From positions 1,612,001-1,676,000 of the forward strand of contig NZ_AP022591.1 of assembly GCF_010731795.1 (NCBI RefSeq): DNA of 64,000 nt. The letters run 5' to 3'. This stretch comes from Mycolicibacterium celeriflavum (GTDB lineage: Bacteria; Actinomycetota; Actinomycetes; Mycobacteriales; Mycobacteriaceae). The notes under the pieces were generated by a model. It did not search any database, was not told the origin of the DNA, and saw only the letters and a program-made list of their open reading frames with translations. This document shows, one piece after another, positions 49,089 to 57,784 of the stretch (its first letter is position 1; each line of letters opens with the position of its first letter). The position numbers and the translations under genes are program-made.

Positions 49089-51278
49089 ATGACGGAAGCC
49101 GAGACCCAGGTTCGTGACAGCGAAAACGAGTCGGTGTCCGTGGCCGTCCGGCCCGTCACGCCGGGCTCGGCTGATTCGGCGCCCGAGGCGCCGCCCGCGG
49201 CCACCTCGCCTGCGATCGAGAACGCGCTTCCCGAAGACCGCTATCTCAACCGTGAACTGAGTTGGCTGGATTTCAACGCCCGGGTGTTGGCGCTCGCCGC
49301 CGACCCGTCGTTGCCGCTGCTGGAGCGGGCGAAGTTCCTTGCGATCTTCGCGTCGAATCTCGACGAGTTCTACATGGTCCGAGTCGCGGGGTTGAAGCGG
49401 CGCGATGAGATGGGGCTGTCGGTGCGCTCCGCCGACGGACTCTCGCCGCGCGAGCAGTTACGTCGTATCAACGAACGCACCCAGCACCTCGCGGATCGGC
49501 ACGCGCACGTGTTCCTGGACTCGGTACGTCCCGCGCTGGCCGACGAGGGCATCGTGATCGTCACGTGGGCCGAACTCGACGAACCTGAACGCACGCGACT
49601 GTCCACCTACTTCCACGAGCAGGTGTTCCCAGTGCTGACTCCGCTCGCGGTGGATCCGGCGCATCCGTTTCCGTTCGTCAGTGGGCTGAGCCTGAACCTG
49701 GCGATCACCGTCAAGCATCCCGACGACGGCGGTCAGCACTTCGCCCGGATCAAGGTCCCCGACAACGTCGACCGCTTCGTCGAACTGTCGCCCCGCGAAG
49801 GCGATTCGCGGATCGTGCGGTTCCTGCCGATGGAGGAGTTCATCGCGGCGTTCCTGCCCGTTCTTTTCCCCGGCCTGGAGATCGTCGAGCACCATGCGTT
49901 CCGCATCACGCGCAATGCGGATTTCGAGGTGGAAGAGGACCGCGACGAAGACCTGCTGCAGGCGCTCGAACGCGAGTTGGCTCGCCGCCGGTTCGGTTCT
50001 CCCGTCCGGTTGGAAGTCTCCGACGACATGACCGAGAGCATGCTCGAGTTGCTGCTGCGCGAACTCGATGTCGCGCCGGGCGACGTCATCGAGGTCCCCG
50101 GCCTACTCGACCTGTCCTCGCTGTGGCAGATCTACGATCTCGATCGACCGGCGCTCAAGGACCGGCCGTTCGTGCCCGCCACCCCGCCGGCGTTCGGCGA
50201 ACGCGAGACGCCGAAGAGCATCTTCTCCACGCTGCGCGACGGGGATGTGCTCGTTCACCACCCGTACGACTCCTTCTCCACCACGGTGCAACGGTTCATC
50301 GAGCAGGCCGCCGCCGACCCGAACGTGTTGGCGATCAAGCAGACGCTCTACCGCACCTCGGGTGACTCGCCAATCGTCAACGCGCTCATCGACGCTGCCG
50401 CAGCGGGTAAGCAGGTCGTCGCGCTCGTCGAGATCAAAGCCCGGTTCGACGAGCAGGCCAACATCAAGTGGGCCCGTGCGCTGGAGCGCGCGGGTGTGCA
50501 CGTGGTGTACGGGCTCATCGGCCTCAAGACCCACTGCAAGACGTGTCTGGTGGTCCGCCGGGAGGGCTCGTTGATCCGCCGCTACTGCCATATCGGTACC
50601 GGCAACTACAACCCGAAAACCGCACGGTTGTACGAAGACATCGGTCTGCTGACGGCAGCGCCCGACATCGGCGCGGACCTCACTGATCTGTTCAACTCGC
50701 TGACGGGTTACTCGCGCAAGGATTCCTACCGCAACCTGCTGGTGGCCCCACAGGGTGTCCGCAGGGGCATCATCGAACGTATCGAACGTGAGATCGCCGC
50801 CACCCGCGACGGCGCAGACGGGCGGATCAGGCTGAAGGCCAACGCATTGGTGGACGAGCAGGTCATCGACGCGCTCTACCGCGCCTCGCAGGCCGGCGTG
50901 CGAGTCGAGGTCGTGGTGCGAGGCATCTGCGCGCTGCGCCCGCAGGCGGCGGGTTACTCCGACAACATTGTGGTCCGCTCGATTCTCGGCCGGTTCCTCG
51001 AACACTCACGGATCATTCACTTCCGCGCCATCGACGAGTTCTGGATCGGCAGCGCCGACATGATGCATCGTAATCTCGACCGACGGGTCGAGGTGATGGC
51101 CGAAGTGAAGGATCCGAGGCTGAAAACACAACTGCACGATATTTTCGAGTCGGCGATGGACCCGGCGACCCGGTGTTGGGAGCTGGGCATGGACGGTAAG
51201 TGGACGGCGTCACCGCAGGAGGGCCGGACGGTTCGCGACCACCAGCTGTCGTTGATGCAACGCCACCGGCAACCGTGA
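49089..51278 (+). CDS. ppk1: Polyphosphate kinase 1
   Basis: This enzyme makes inorganic polyphosphate from ATP at the membrane. The 729 residues have the N domain ([20 protein letters not shown]) and the two phospholipase-D-like catalytic domains. Those carry the autophosphorylated His in [20 protein letters not shown], the second His in THCKTC, and the basic substrate loops [10 protein letters not shown] and NLDRRVEV. An acidic, Ala/Pro-rich N-terminal extension of ~45 residues precedes the core. It ends 69 nt before mutT1. Confidence 0.97.
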   Translation: MTEAETQVRDSENESVSVAVRPVTPGSADSAPEAPPAATSPAIENALPEDRYLNRELSWLDFNARVLALAADPSLPLLERAKFLAIFASNLDEFYMVRVAGLKRRDEMGLSVRSADGLSPREQLRRINERTQHLADRHAHVFLDSVRPALADEGIVIVTWAELDEPERTRLSTYFHEQVFPVLTPLAVDPAHPFPFVSGLSLNLAITVKHPDDGGQHFARIKVPDNVDRFVELSPREGDSRIVRFLPMEEFIAAFLPVLFPGLEIVEHHAFRITRNADFEVEEDRDEDLLQALERELARRRFGSPVRLEVSDDMTESMLELLLRELDVAPGDVIEVPGLLDLSSLWQIYDLDRPALKDRPFVPATPPAFGERETPKSIFSTLRDGDVLVHHPYDSFSTTVQRFIEQAAADPNVLAIKQTLYRTSGDSPIVNALIDAAAAGKQVVALVEIKARFDEQANIKWARALERAGVHVVYGLIGLKTHCKTCLVVRREGSLIRRYCHIGTGNYNPKTARLYEDIGLLTAAPDIGADLTDLFNSLTGYSRKDSYRNLLVAPQGVRRGIIERIEREIAATRDGADGRIRLKANALVDEQVIDALYRASQAGVRVEVVVRGICALRPQAAGYSDNIVVRSILGRFLEHSRIIHFRAIDEFWIGSADMMHRNLDRRVEVMAEVKDPRLKTQLHDIFESAMDPATRCWELGMDGKWTASPQEGRTVRDHQLSLMQRHRQP

Positions 51279-51347
51279 CCGCTATCATCCATCCCGGCAT
51301 CCGTCGGCGAGGAACGGTGACACTCGGAATGACCTGCAGGAGTTGAG

Positions 51348-52271
51348 GTGCCGAAGCACACATCCGAGACCGACGATGCGGCGAAGACGATCCTCGCCGC
51401 CGGTGCGGTGTTGTGGCGGGCCAACGGAAATCCCGATGCGCCGGAGATCGCGCTCATCCACCGTCCTCGCTACGACGACTGGTCCCTGCCGAAAGGCAAA
51501 GTCGATCCGGGCGAGACCGAACCGGTCACCGCGGTTCGCGAGGTGTGCGAGGAGACCGGATACACGGCGCATCTCGGTCGCCGGCTGGCATCGGTGAGCT
51601 ATTCCGTCGAGCAGGGCAAGAAGAAGGTGCGCTACTGGGCGGCGCGCCAGGTCCACGGCGATTTCCACCCGAACGACGAGGTCGACGAGCTCAAGTGGCT
51701 GCCCGTTCCCGCGGCGATCAAGCAGCTGGACTATTTACACGACCGAAAGGTTCTGCGCCGCTTCATGAAGCATCCGGTCGACACCAAGACGGTGCTCATC
51801 GTGCGCCACGCGACCGCGGGCAGCAAGTCGCGCTTCAAAGGCGACGACCGCAAACGGCCGTTGGACAAGAACGGCCGGGCGCAGGCGGAGTCGCTCGTGG
51901 GAGTACTGCTCGCGTTCGGCGCCGACCACTTGTACGCCGCCGACAGGGTGCGCTGTGTGTCGACACTGGAACCGTTGGCCGACGAACTCGGCGCCACGAT
52001 CGACAGCGATGAACTGCTGACCGAGGAAGCCTACGCCGAGAACCGCAAGGCGGCCCGACGCCGTTTTCTCGAAATCGCCGACACCGCGGGCACACCGGTG
52101 ATCTGCACGCAGGGCAAGGTGATCCCCGATCTGGTCGAGTGGTGGTGCGAGCGGGACGGCGTGCGGCCCGACAAGTCCCGCAACCGCAAGGGCAGCACAT
52201 GGGTGATGTCGCTGTACGACGGGCGGTTGGTGGCGGCGGACCACATCGGCAGCCCGTTGGCGGAGAAGTGA
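51348..52271 (+). CDS. mutT1: MutT1: Nudix hydrolase fused to a histidine phosphatase
   Basis: This 307-residue two-domain sanitation enzyme clears 8-oxo-GTP and diadenosine polyphosphates. The N-terminal Nudix box [23 protein letters not shown] is intact. The C-terminal histidine-phosphatase domain begins [26 protein letters not shown] (RHG-type catalytic His in VRHAT). The two-domain form is characteristic of mycobacteria. The GTG start at 51348 follows AGGAGTTGAG. Confidence 0.96.
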   Translation: MPKHTSETDDAAKTILAAGAVLWRANGNPDAPEIALIHRPRYDDWSLPKGKVDPGETEPVTAVREVCEETGYTAHLGRRLASVSYSVEQGKKKVRYWAARQVHGDFHPNDEVDELKWLPVPAAIKQLDYLHDRKVLRRFMKHPVDTKTVLIVRHATAGSKSRFKGDDRKRPLDKNGRAQAESLVGVLLAFGADHLYAADRVRCVSTLEPLADELGATIDSDELLTEEAYAENRKAARRRFLEIADTAGTPVICTQGKVIPDLVEWWCERDGVRPDKSRNRKGSTWVMSLYDGRLVAADHIGSPLAEK

Positions 52272-52296
52272 AACCAACCGGGGTGATGAATACAAC

Positions 52297-52389
52297 TTCG
52301 GGTCGCGACGCGCCCGAAAAGATTGAGCCGGAGATGTTTTAAGACCGGAACGCGCCCGAAGACGCCGCGGGTCGCAGTGACCCACGGCG
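52297..52389. terminator. Hairpins between convergent mutT1 and hupB
   Basis: Two stems lie in this 132-nt gap. The first is TTCGGG/CCCGAA (52297-52302 with 52313-52318). The second has 11 bp with one G-T pair (52363-52373 with 52379-52389) around a 5-nt loop. The second is the better terminator candidate and can fold in either direction. Neither is followed by a strong U-tract, as is usual in mycobacteria. Confidence 0.5.
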
Positions 52390-52403
52390 CCTCCGGTGTA
52401 AAA

Positions 52404-53048
52404 CTACTTGCGGCCGCGCTTCGCAGGCGCCTTGCGGGCCGGCGACTTCTTCGCGGTCTTCTTGGCAGCCGTCCGCTTGGTCGCCGCCTTCTTGGCCGGT
52501 GACTTCTTCGCGGCGGACTTCTTCGCGGCGGACTTCTTGGCGGGCGACTTCTTGGCGGCGGTCTTCTTGGCCGTCGTCCGTTTGGTCGCCGCCTTCTTGG
52601 CGGGCGACTTCTTGGCAGCGGTCTTCTTGGCCGCTGTCCGTTTGGTCGCCGCCTTCTTGGCCGGCGACTTCTTCGCCGCGCTCTTCCTGGCCGGAGACTT
52701 CTTCGCGGCCTTGCGGGCGCTTCCCGCCGTAACACCTCTCTTCACTGCTGGTCCTTCCGCCGGGAGGCGCTGCGCCCCAGAGACAACGGCTTTGAACTGT
52801 GCGCCGGGCCGAAATGCCGGCACGGAGGTGGGCTTGACCCTCACGGTCTCGCCGGTGCGCGGGTTGCGCGCGACGCGTGCTGCGCGGCGGCGCTGTTCGA
52901 AAACGCCGAAGCCGGTAATGGTGACGCTGTCACCCTTGTGAACCGCACGCACGATGGTGTCAACGACGTTCTCCACCGCAGCGGTTGCCGACCGACGATC
53001 CGAGCCCATTTTCTCCGTGAGTACGTCGATGAGCTCTGCTTTGTTCAT
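52404..53048 (-). CDS. hupB: Nucleoid protein HU with a Lys/Ala repeat tail
   Basis: The ATG at 53048 ([15 protein letters not shown]) opens a standard 90-residue HU domain ([37 protein letters not shown]). Residues ~105-214 are an H1-like tail of [18 protein letters not shown] repeats. The tail binds DNA broadly and is acetylated and methylated in mycobacteria. The tail has three near-identical ~20-residue blocks and several shorter ones, so its DNA is internally repetitive and may vary in length between strains. Confidence 0.97.
   Translation of the reverse strand: MNKAELIDVLTEKMGSDRRSATAAVENVVDTIVRAVHKGDSVTITGFGVFEQRRRAARVARNPRTGETVRVKPTSVPAFRPGAQFKAVVSGAQRLPAEGPAVKRGVTAGSARKAAKKSPARKSAAKKSPAKKAATKRTAAKKTAAKKSPAKKAATKRTTAKKTAAKKSPAKKSAAKKSAAKKSPAKKAATKRTAAKKTAKKSPARKAPAKRGRK
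52430..52720. repeat. Internal repeats in the hupB tail region
   Basis: The DNA consists of tandem and interspersed ~60-bp and ~15-bp near-repeats (for example GCGGACTTCTTCGC twice at 52514-52543, and two near-identical blocks around GTCCGTTTGGTCGCCGCC). They encode the PAKK/AAKK/TKRT motifs. The repeats stay in frame and are coding, so this is not a CRISPR array. Confidence 0.8.
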
Positions 53049-53211
53049 GCATAACCTCCGGAAACCAGTGGCCCTCTTTGGACCGACTAGAGGACACGGT
53101 AAACCCATTCCCCATTGATTTCCAAGAGCCACGCGCAGTTTCAGGCGTAGCTAGCGAACTTTCTTGCCTCCCTTGGCCTCCTGAGAGACCCCCGAAGAAC
53201 CGGGTTCAGGG

Positions 53212-53232
53212 GCGGTGAATTCGGCTCACCGC
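53212..53232. terminator. Hairpin at the end of leuD
   Basis: GCGGTGA (53212-53218) pairs with TCACCGC (53226-53232) around a 7-nt loop, 9 nt beyond the leuD stop. It may end the leuCD transcript. On the plus strand it is followed by TGACTTTTT, a better U-tract, but no plus-strand gene leads into it. Confidence 0.45.
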
Positions 53233-53240
53233 TGACTTTT

Positions 53241-53834
53241 TCAGGCCGGCAGAGTGCGCGGTTTCCAGCTTGGCCTGGCCCCTTCGTAGGCCTCGATCTC
53301 TTCGCATTTTCGCAGCGTAAGACCTATATCGTCGAGTCCCTCGAGAAGTCGCCAGGCCGTGTAGTCGTCAATTCTGAACGGCACCATGACCGTTCCAGCG
53401 GTGATGTTCCGATCTTGAAGATTCACAGTGATTTCCAGGCCCGGCTGCTGCTCGATGAGCTTCCATAAAATTTCGACATCATCTTGCGAGATTTCGGCCG
53501 CCAGTAGGCCGGCCTTGCCCGCATTGCCCCGAAAGATGTCGGCGAAGCGTGACGAGATGACGACCCGGAACCCGTAATCCATGAGTGCCCAGACGGCATG
53601 CTCGCGCGACGAGCCGGTGCCGAAATCGGGGCCGGCGACCAACACCGATCCCTTGTCGAACGGCGGCAGGTTCAGCACGAAGGACGGGTCGTTGCGCCAG
53701 GCGGCGAACAAGCCGTCCTCGAAACCCGTTCGCGTGACCCGTTTCAGATAGACCGCCGGGATGATCTGGTCGGTGTCGACATTCGACCGACGAAGTGGGA
53801 CGCCTACCCCGGTGTGGGTGTGGAAAGCCTGCAT
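53241..53834 (-). CDS. leuD: 3-isopropylmalate dehydratase, small subunit
   Basis: This is the swivel domain of the leucine-pathway isomerase that pairs with LeuC. The 197 residues start at ATG 53834 ([39 protein letters not shown]) and include the substrate loop [17 protein letters not shown]. The start is preceded by GAAGGAGAAG and lies 11 nt after leuC, so the subunits are coexpressed. Confidence 0.97.
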   Translation of the reverse strand: MQAFHTHTGVGVPLRRSNVDTDQIIPAVYLKRVTRTGFEDGLFAAWRNDPSFVLNLPPFDKGSVLVAGPDFGTGSSREHAVWALMDYGFRVVISSRFADIFRGNAGKAGLLAAEISQDDVEILWKLIEQQPGLEITVNLQDRNITAGTVMVPFRIDDYTAWRLLEGLDDIGLTLRKCEEIEAYEGARPSWKPRTLPA

Positions 53835-53845
53835 CGCTTCTCCTT

Positions 53846-55306
53846 CTAATTGGTCAGGTCTGCGGGCGAGGACAGCGTTCCGCGGACCGCGGTGGCAGCG
53901 GCGACCGCGGGCGACACCAGATGCGTACGGCCGCCCTTGCCTTGCCTGCCCTCGAAATTTCGGTTGGAGGTCGACGCGCAGCGTTGGCCCGGCGAGAGCT
54001 GATCGGGGTTCATTCCCAGGCACATCGAGCAGCCCGCCTGACGCCACTCCGCCCCTGCCGCGTCGAAGATCTCGCCGAGGCCTTCGGATTCGGCCTGCGC
54101 GCGCACCCGCATGGACCCGGGCACGACCAACATGCGTACGCCGTCGGCGACCTTGCGCCCGCGCAGCACATCGGCGACGACCCGCAGGTCCTCGATCCGG
54201 CCGTTGGTGCACGAGCCGACGAACACGGTGTCGACGGTGATGTCACGCATCGCCGTTCCTGGGCGAAGGTCCATGTAGGTCAACGCCTTTTCGGCCGCTT
54301 GGCGTTCGCCGTCGTCGAGCATCAGCTCGGGATCGGGCACCGAAGCCGACAACGGCACTCCTTGCCCGGGGTTGGTTCCCCAGGTGACGAACGGACTCAA
54401 TGTCGAGGCGTCAATGTAGACCTCGGTGTCGAATTCGGCGCCGTCGTCGGTGCGCAGCCGCCGCCATGCGGCGACCGCTTCATCCCACTGCGCACCCTGC
54501 GGCGCATGCGGACGTCCGCGCAGGAATTCGAAAGTGGTGTCGTCGGGCGCCACCATTCCGGCCCGCGCACCGGCCTCGATGCTCATGTTGCAGATCGTCA
54601 TCCGCCCTTCCATCGACAGCGATTCGATGGCGCTGCCGCGGTATTCGATGACATGACCCTGTCCGCCGCCGGTGCCGATCTTGGCGATCACCGCAAGAAT
54701 GATGTCCTTCGCGCTGACACCGTCGGGCAATTCGCCGTCGACGTTGATCGCCATGGTTCGGAACGGACGCAACGGCAGCGTCTGCGTGGCGAGCACATGC
54801 TCGACTTCAGAGGTGCCGATGCCCATGGCCAGCGCGCCGAATGCGCCGTGGGTGGAGGTGTGGCTGTCACCGCAAACGACCGTCATGCCGGGCTGCGTCA
54901 GACCGAGCTGCGGTCCGATGATGTGCACGATGCCCTGTTCGGCGTCGCCCATCGGGTGGAGCCGGATGCCGAACTCTTCGCAGTTGCGTCGCAGCGTCTC
55001 CACTTGTGTCCGCGACACCGGGTCGGCGATCGGCTTGTCGATGTCGATCGTCGGCACGTTGTGGTCTTCGGTGGCGATGGTCAGATCCGGCCTGCGCACC
55101 GGGCGCCCGGCCAGCCGCAGCCCATCGAATGCCTGCGGGCTGGTCACCTCGTGCACCAGATGCAGGTCGATGTAGATCAGGTCGGGTTCTCGCGCTGCAC
55201 CGTCACCGGCCCCTTCGACGACGACATGGTCCGCCCACACCTTCTCGGCCATGGTCCTGGGCTTGTCGACGGGCACGCGAGGAGCATCGGACACACCGGT
55301 GAACAT
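53846..55306 (-). CDS. leuC: 3-isopropylmalate dehydratase, large subunit
   Basis: This aconitase-family enzyme carries a 4Fe-4S cluster. Cluster cysteines are in [14 protein letters not shown] and [14 protein letters not shown]. The 486 residues match the family, with the N-terminal [22 protein letters not shown] and [28 protein letters not shown]. The start is ATG 55306. No Shine-Dalgarno sequence is obvious; the IclR gene starts divergently 36 nt away, so the spacer must hold both promoters and any operator. Confidence 0.97.
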   Translation of the reverse strand: MFTGVSDAPRVPVDKPRTMAEKVWADHVVVEGAGDGAAREPDLIYIDLHLVHEVTSPQAFDGLRLAGRPVRRPDLTIATEDHNVPTIDIDKPIADPVSRTQVETLRRNCEEFGIRLHPMGDAEQGIVHIIGPQLGLTQPGMTVVCGDSHTSTHGAFGALAMGIGTSEVEHVLATQTLPLRPFRTMAINVDGELPDGVSAKDIILAVIAKIGTGGGQGHVIEYRGSAIESLSMEGRMTICNMSIEAGARAGMVAPDDTTFEFLRGRPHAPQGAQWDEAVAAWRRLRTDDGAEFDTEVYIDASTLSPFVTWGTNPGQGVPLSASVPDPELMLDDGERQAAEKALTYMDLRPGTAMRDITVDTVFVGSCTNGRIEDLRVVADVLRGRKVADGVRMLVVPGSMRVRAQAESEGLGEIFDAAGAEWRQAGCSMCLGMNPDQLSPGQRCASTSNRNFEGRQGKGGRTHLVSPAVAAATAVRGTLSSPADLTN

Positions 55307-55342
55307 TGGCTATCTCACAATCTGGGACGTTAGTATCTCCTT
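55307..55342. promoter_or_regulatory. leuC / IclR-gene divergent control region
   Basis: Only 36 nt separate the two start codons. TAGTAT (55331-55336) ends 6 nt before the ATG of the IclR gene and predicts a leaderless mRNA. Two similar words, TATCTCAC and TATCTCC (55311-55318 and 55334-55340), flank the centre and could be half sites in direct orientation. In Streptomyces (NdgR) and Corynebacterium (LtbR) the matching IclR protein binds between its own gene and leuCD. Confidence 0.5.
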
Positions 55343-56044
55343 ATGAGACAGGATAGCGGCATCGGCGTGTTGGACAAAGCCGTCGGCGTGCTGCATGCGG
55401 TGGCCGAGTCCCCGTGCGGGCTGGCCGAACTGTGTGAGCGCACGGGACTGCCACGTGCCACGGCGCACCGGCTGGCCGCGGGGCTGGAGGTTCACCGCCT
55501 GCTCACGCGCAACGGCGATGGGCGCTGGCGGCTCGGTTCCGCGCTGACCGAATTGGCCGGGCAGGTCAGCGACCCTCTCGTGGCCGCGGGCGCAGTGGTG
55601 TTGCCCCGGCTGCGCGAGATCACCGGCGAGAGCGTCCAGCTCTACCGTCGGGACGGAACCTCACGAATCTGTGTGGCCGCGCTGGAACCACCTGCCGGAC
55701 TGCGCGATACCGTGCCGGTCGGCAGCCGGTTGCCGATGACCGCAGGCTCGGGCGCCAAGGTGCTGCTGGCCTACGCCGACGAGGCCACCCAACAGGCCGT
55801 GCTGCCGACGGCGAAGTTCACCGATCGCACTCTCGCGGAGGTGCGCAAGCGTGGCTGGGCGCAGAGCGCCGCCGAACGCGAACCCGGTGTGGCGAGCGTG
55901 TCGGCGCCGGTACGTGACGGTCGCGGCACGGTCGTCGCCGCGATATCGGTGTCCGGCCCCATCGACAGGATGGGCCGCAGGCCGGGTGCGCGATGGGCCG
56001 CGGACCTGCTGGCGGCTGCCGAGGCGTTGACCCGCCGCCTCTGA
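55343..56044 (+). CDS. IclR-family regulator of leuCD (LtbR/NdgR-like)
   Basis: This 233-residue regulator has an N-terminal winged helix-turn-helix (GLAELCERTGLPRATAHRLAAGLEVHRLL, about residues 26-55) and a C-terminal IclR effector domain (GESVQLYRRDGTSRICVAAL, VPVGSRLPMTAGSGAKVLLAY, GVASVSAPVRD). Its position divergent from leuCD is conserved across actinobacteria. It probably controls leucine synthesis, though whether it activates or represses here cannot be told. A palindrome split by the IS element follows its stop. Confidence 0.92.
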   Translation: MRQDSGIGVLDKAVGVLHAVAESPCGLAELCERTGLPRATAHRLAAGLEVHRLLTRNGDGRWRLGSALTELAGQVSDPLVAAGAVVLPRLREITGESVQLYRRDGTSRICVAALEPPAGLRDTVPVGSRLPMTAGSGAKVLLAYADEATQQAVLPTAKFTDRTLAEVRKRGWAQSAAEREPGVASVSAPVRDGRGTVVAAISVSGPIDRMGRRPGARWAADLLAAAEALTRRL

Positions 56045-56072
56045 CGGTAATGAGTGATTTCGGTGCGCTACC

Positions 56073-56087
56073 AGTCGCTCAGCGATC
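56073..56087. repeat. Target-site duplication, left copy
   Basis: AGTCGCTCAGCGATC lies directly outside the left end of the insertion sequence. An identical 15-mer is at 57415-57429 in the same orientation, directly outside the right end. Fifteen bases is within the range reported for the IS481 family. An exact match means the insertion is recent or the site is under selection. Confidence 0.85.
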
Positions 56088-57414
56088 TGTCCTGTTTCGG
56101 GACATCGCTGACAGGTGTATGTCTCGGGACATCGCTGACACCTGAGTAAGGGCCTGGCCAGGATGGTTCATGGCCCAGAAGGTGACGGCGATGGACATTC
56201 TTGTTGCGACGGCATTTGGACAGATCCGCAACGTGTCGCAGTTCTGCCGCGATCAGCAGATCAGCCGGCAGACGTTCTACAAGTGGCGCCGCCGCTTCGG
56301 TGAGGACGGTCTGGACGGGCTCGAGGAGCGCTCGCGCCGGCCCATATCCTCGCCGGGTCAGACCGCGGCCGAGGTCGAAGAAGCGGTGCTGCGCAAACGC
56401 AAACAGCTGCTCGAAGCTGGTCTTGATCACGGTCCACAGTCGATCGTGTGGACCCTGCAACGCGAAAAGCACCCACAGGTGCCGTCGCGGGCGACGGTGT
56501 GGCGGATTCTGACCCGCCATGGGGTGATCGTCGCTCAGCCCCAGAAGCGGCCCAAATCGGCGACAAAACGGTTTTGCTTCACCCGGCCCAACGACTGCTG
56601 GCAGTCCGACTGGACACAATGGATGCTCGCCGATGGCACCGCTGTGGCTATCGCTGGCACCCTGGACGACCATTCCCGGTACCTGCCCGCGCTGGCGGCC
56701 GACATCGGGCACGGCACCGCCGAGTTGGTGTGGTCGACGATGTTGGCCGGTATCACCGAATGTGGTGTCCCAGCAATGTCATTGACCGATAACGGGATCG
56801 TCTACACCGGCCGACGCAAAGGATATGAGGCGTCGTTCGAGGCTAACCTTCGCGCTCTGGGGACACGCACCATCAACTCAACCCCGTTTCATCCGCAGAC
56901 CTGCGGCAAGATCGAACGGTTCTGGCAGACGCTGAAGAAATGGCTACGCGCGCGCCCTGCCCCGGCCACCATCGACGAGCTCAACGAGCTGCTCAACCAG
57001 TTCCGCGAGTTCTACAACTACCACCGCCCCCACCGCGCCCTGCGCGGGGCCACACCGGCCAAGCGTTCAACGCCACCGCCAAAGCCCACCCCGCCCAACA
57101 CGCGATGCCAGCACCGGTCTTCGTCAGCCGCCACAGCGTTGATGAACAGTCCGGCAACCTCCACGTCAAGCCTTACCGCATCGGAATCGGTCTGCGCTGG
57201 GCCGGACACAGCTGCGACGTCATCCGACAAGGCGATCACATCGCCATCTTCAGCGGCACCACCCTGATCCGAGAACTCACCGCCGACCCCACCCGCTACC
57301 ACCAGCGGTGCGCACCCAACACACGGACCTACCGCACCCGCGAACCAAAACCGTCATCATGAGTGTCAGCGATGTCCCGAGACATATCTGTCAGCGATGT
57401 CCCGAGACACCACA
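56088..57414 (+). mobile_element. IS481-family insertion sequence, 1327 bp
   Basis: The ends start TGT and finish ACA. Terminal inverted repeats lie at 56088-56141 and 57363-57414. Each contains two direct copies of GTYTCGGGACATCGCTGACA, spaced about 30 bp. One long transposase gene fills the interior. A 15-bp target duplication flanks it. The transposase stop codon abuts the right terminal repeat. The gene is frameshifted near 57060, so transposition may need help from another copy. Confidence 0.9.
56170..57362 (+). pseudogene. IS481-family transposase, interrupted by a frameshift
   Basis: From ATG 56170 the N-terminal helix-turn-helix (NVSQFCRDQQISRQTFYKWRRRFGEDGLDGLEERSRRP) leads to an rve integrase core. 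Its DDE residues are Asp in WQSDWTQWML, Asp in SLTDNGIVY, and Glu in CGKIERFWQTLKKW. After RALRGATPA (near 57060) the frame shifts. The expected C-terminal domain (FNATAKAHPA, then PAPVFVSRHSVDEQSGNLHVK) continues one frame away and stops at 57362. One missing C explains it. The unshifted frame ends at 57267 with an unrelated Ser/Pro/Thr tail. Confidence 0.85.
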
Positions 57415-57429
57415 AGTCGCTCAGCGATC
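57415..57429. repeat. Target-site duplication, right copy
   Basis: This exact repeat of the 15-mer at 56073-56087 marks the right junction of the IS481-family element. Confidence 0.85.
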
Positions 57430-57456
57430 AGTAGCGCACCGAATTCTCGCAGGATG

Positions 57457-57529
57457 TACCCCCGATGGGATTCGAACCCACGCTACCGCCGTGAGAGGGC
57501 GGCGTCCTAGGCCGCTAGACGACGGGGGC
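57457..57529 (-). tRNA. tRNA-Glu (CUC)
   Basis: The 73-nt minus-strand sequence folds as a cloverleaf. The acceptor is GCCCCCG with CGGGGGU (a G-U pair at 1-72), and the anticodon stem CCGCC/GGCGG encloses CUCUCAC, giving anticodon CUC. The T arm is GUGGGUUCGAAUCCCAU. The 3' CCA is not encoded. It lies 28 nt from the IS target duplication and 63 nt from the neighbouring tRNA-Gln. Confidence 0.95.
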
Positions 57530-57592
57530 TAGAACTGGTTTTCCGGATCGCCAGCATATCTCAGCAAGAATTGTCGGCCTAATCACGGTCAT

Positions 57593-57667
57593 TGGCTGGG
57601 GTACCAGGACTCGAACCTAGAATGGCTGAACCAGAATCAGCTGTGTTGCCAATTACACCATACCCCA
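57593..57667 (-). tRNA. tRNA-Gln (CUG)
   Basis: The minus-strand cloverleaf has acceptor UGGGGUA/UACCCCA, the anticodon stem GCUGA/UCAGC around UUCUGGU (anticodon CUG), T arm UAGGUUCGAGUCCUG, discriminator G, and an encoded CCA. Actinobacteria lack GlnRS. The adjacent GltX is expected to charge this tRNA with Glu before the amidotransferase GatCAB converts it. Confidence 0.95.
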
Positions 57668-57784
57668 TTGGCCCCCATAACCGCAGGTCACGGGACTATT
57701 TTGATGCCCCGCGGCGACGAGTGGATCCCGTCTCGCGTGGTATCGGACCGACGTGCAGACTACCAAAGATCTGTGAGCCGCTAT

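Larger units (their letters stand above)
56059..57443. repeat. 43-bp palindrome split by an insertion sequence
   Basis: TTCGGTGCGCTAC at 56059-56071 and its exact complement GTAGCGCACCGAA at 57431-57443 flank the insertion. With one copy of the 15-bp duplication between them, the original site is a 43-bp palindrome whose centre contains TCGCTCAGCGA. It starts 15 nt after the IclR-gene stop, so it was probably that gene's terminator hairpin or a repetitive palindrome. Confidence 0.75.

Noticed and set aside
52430..52720. Possible CRISPR or satellite array
   Set aside because: The repeats are in frame and encode the Lys/Ala tail of HupB.
57061..57267. Functional transposase C-terminus in the unshifted frame
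   Set aside because: The Ser/Thr/Pro tail is unlike the family, whereas the conserved domain is present in the other frame.
57415..57667. Integration of a larger island at the tRNA genes
   Set aside because: The only mobile DNA is the IS, whose duplication lies outside the tRNA. No integrase, attachment repeat of the tRNA 3' end or foreign genes are seen.
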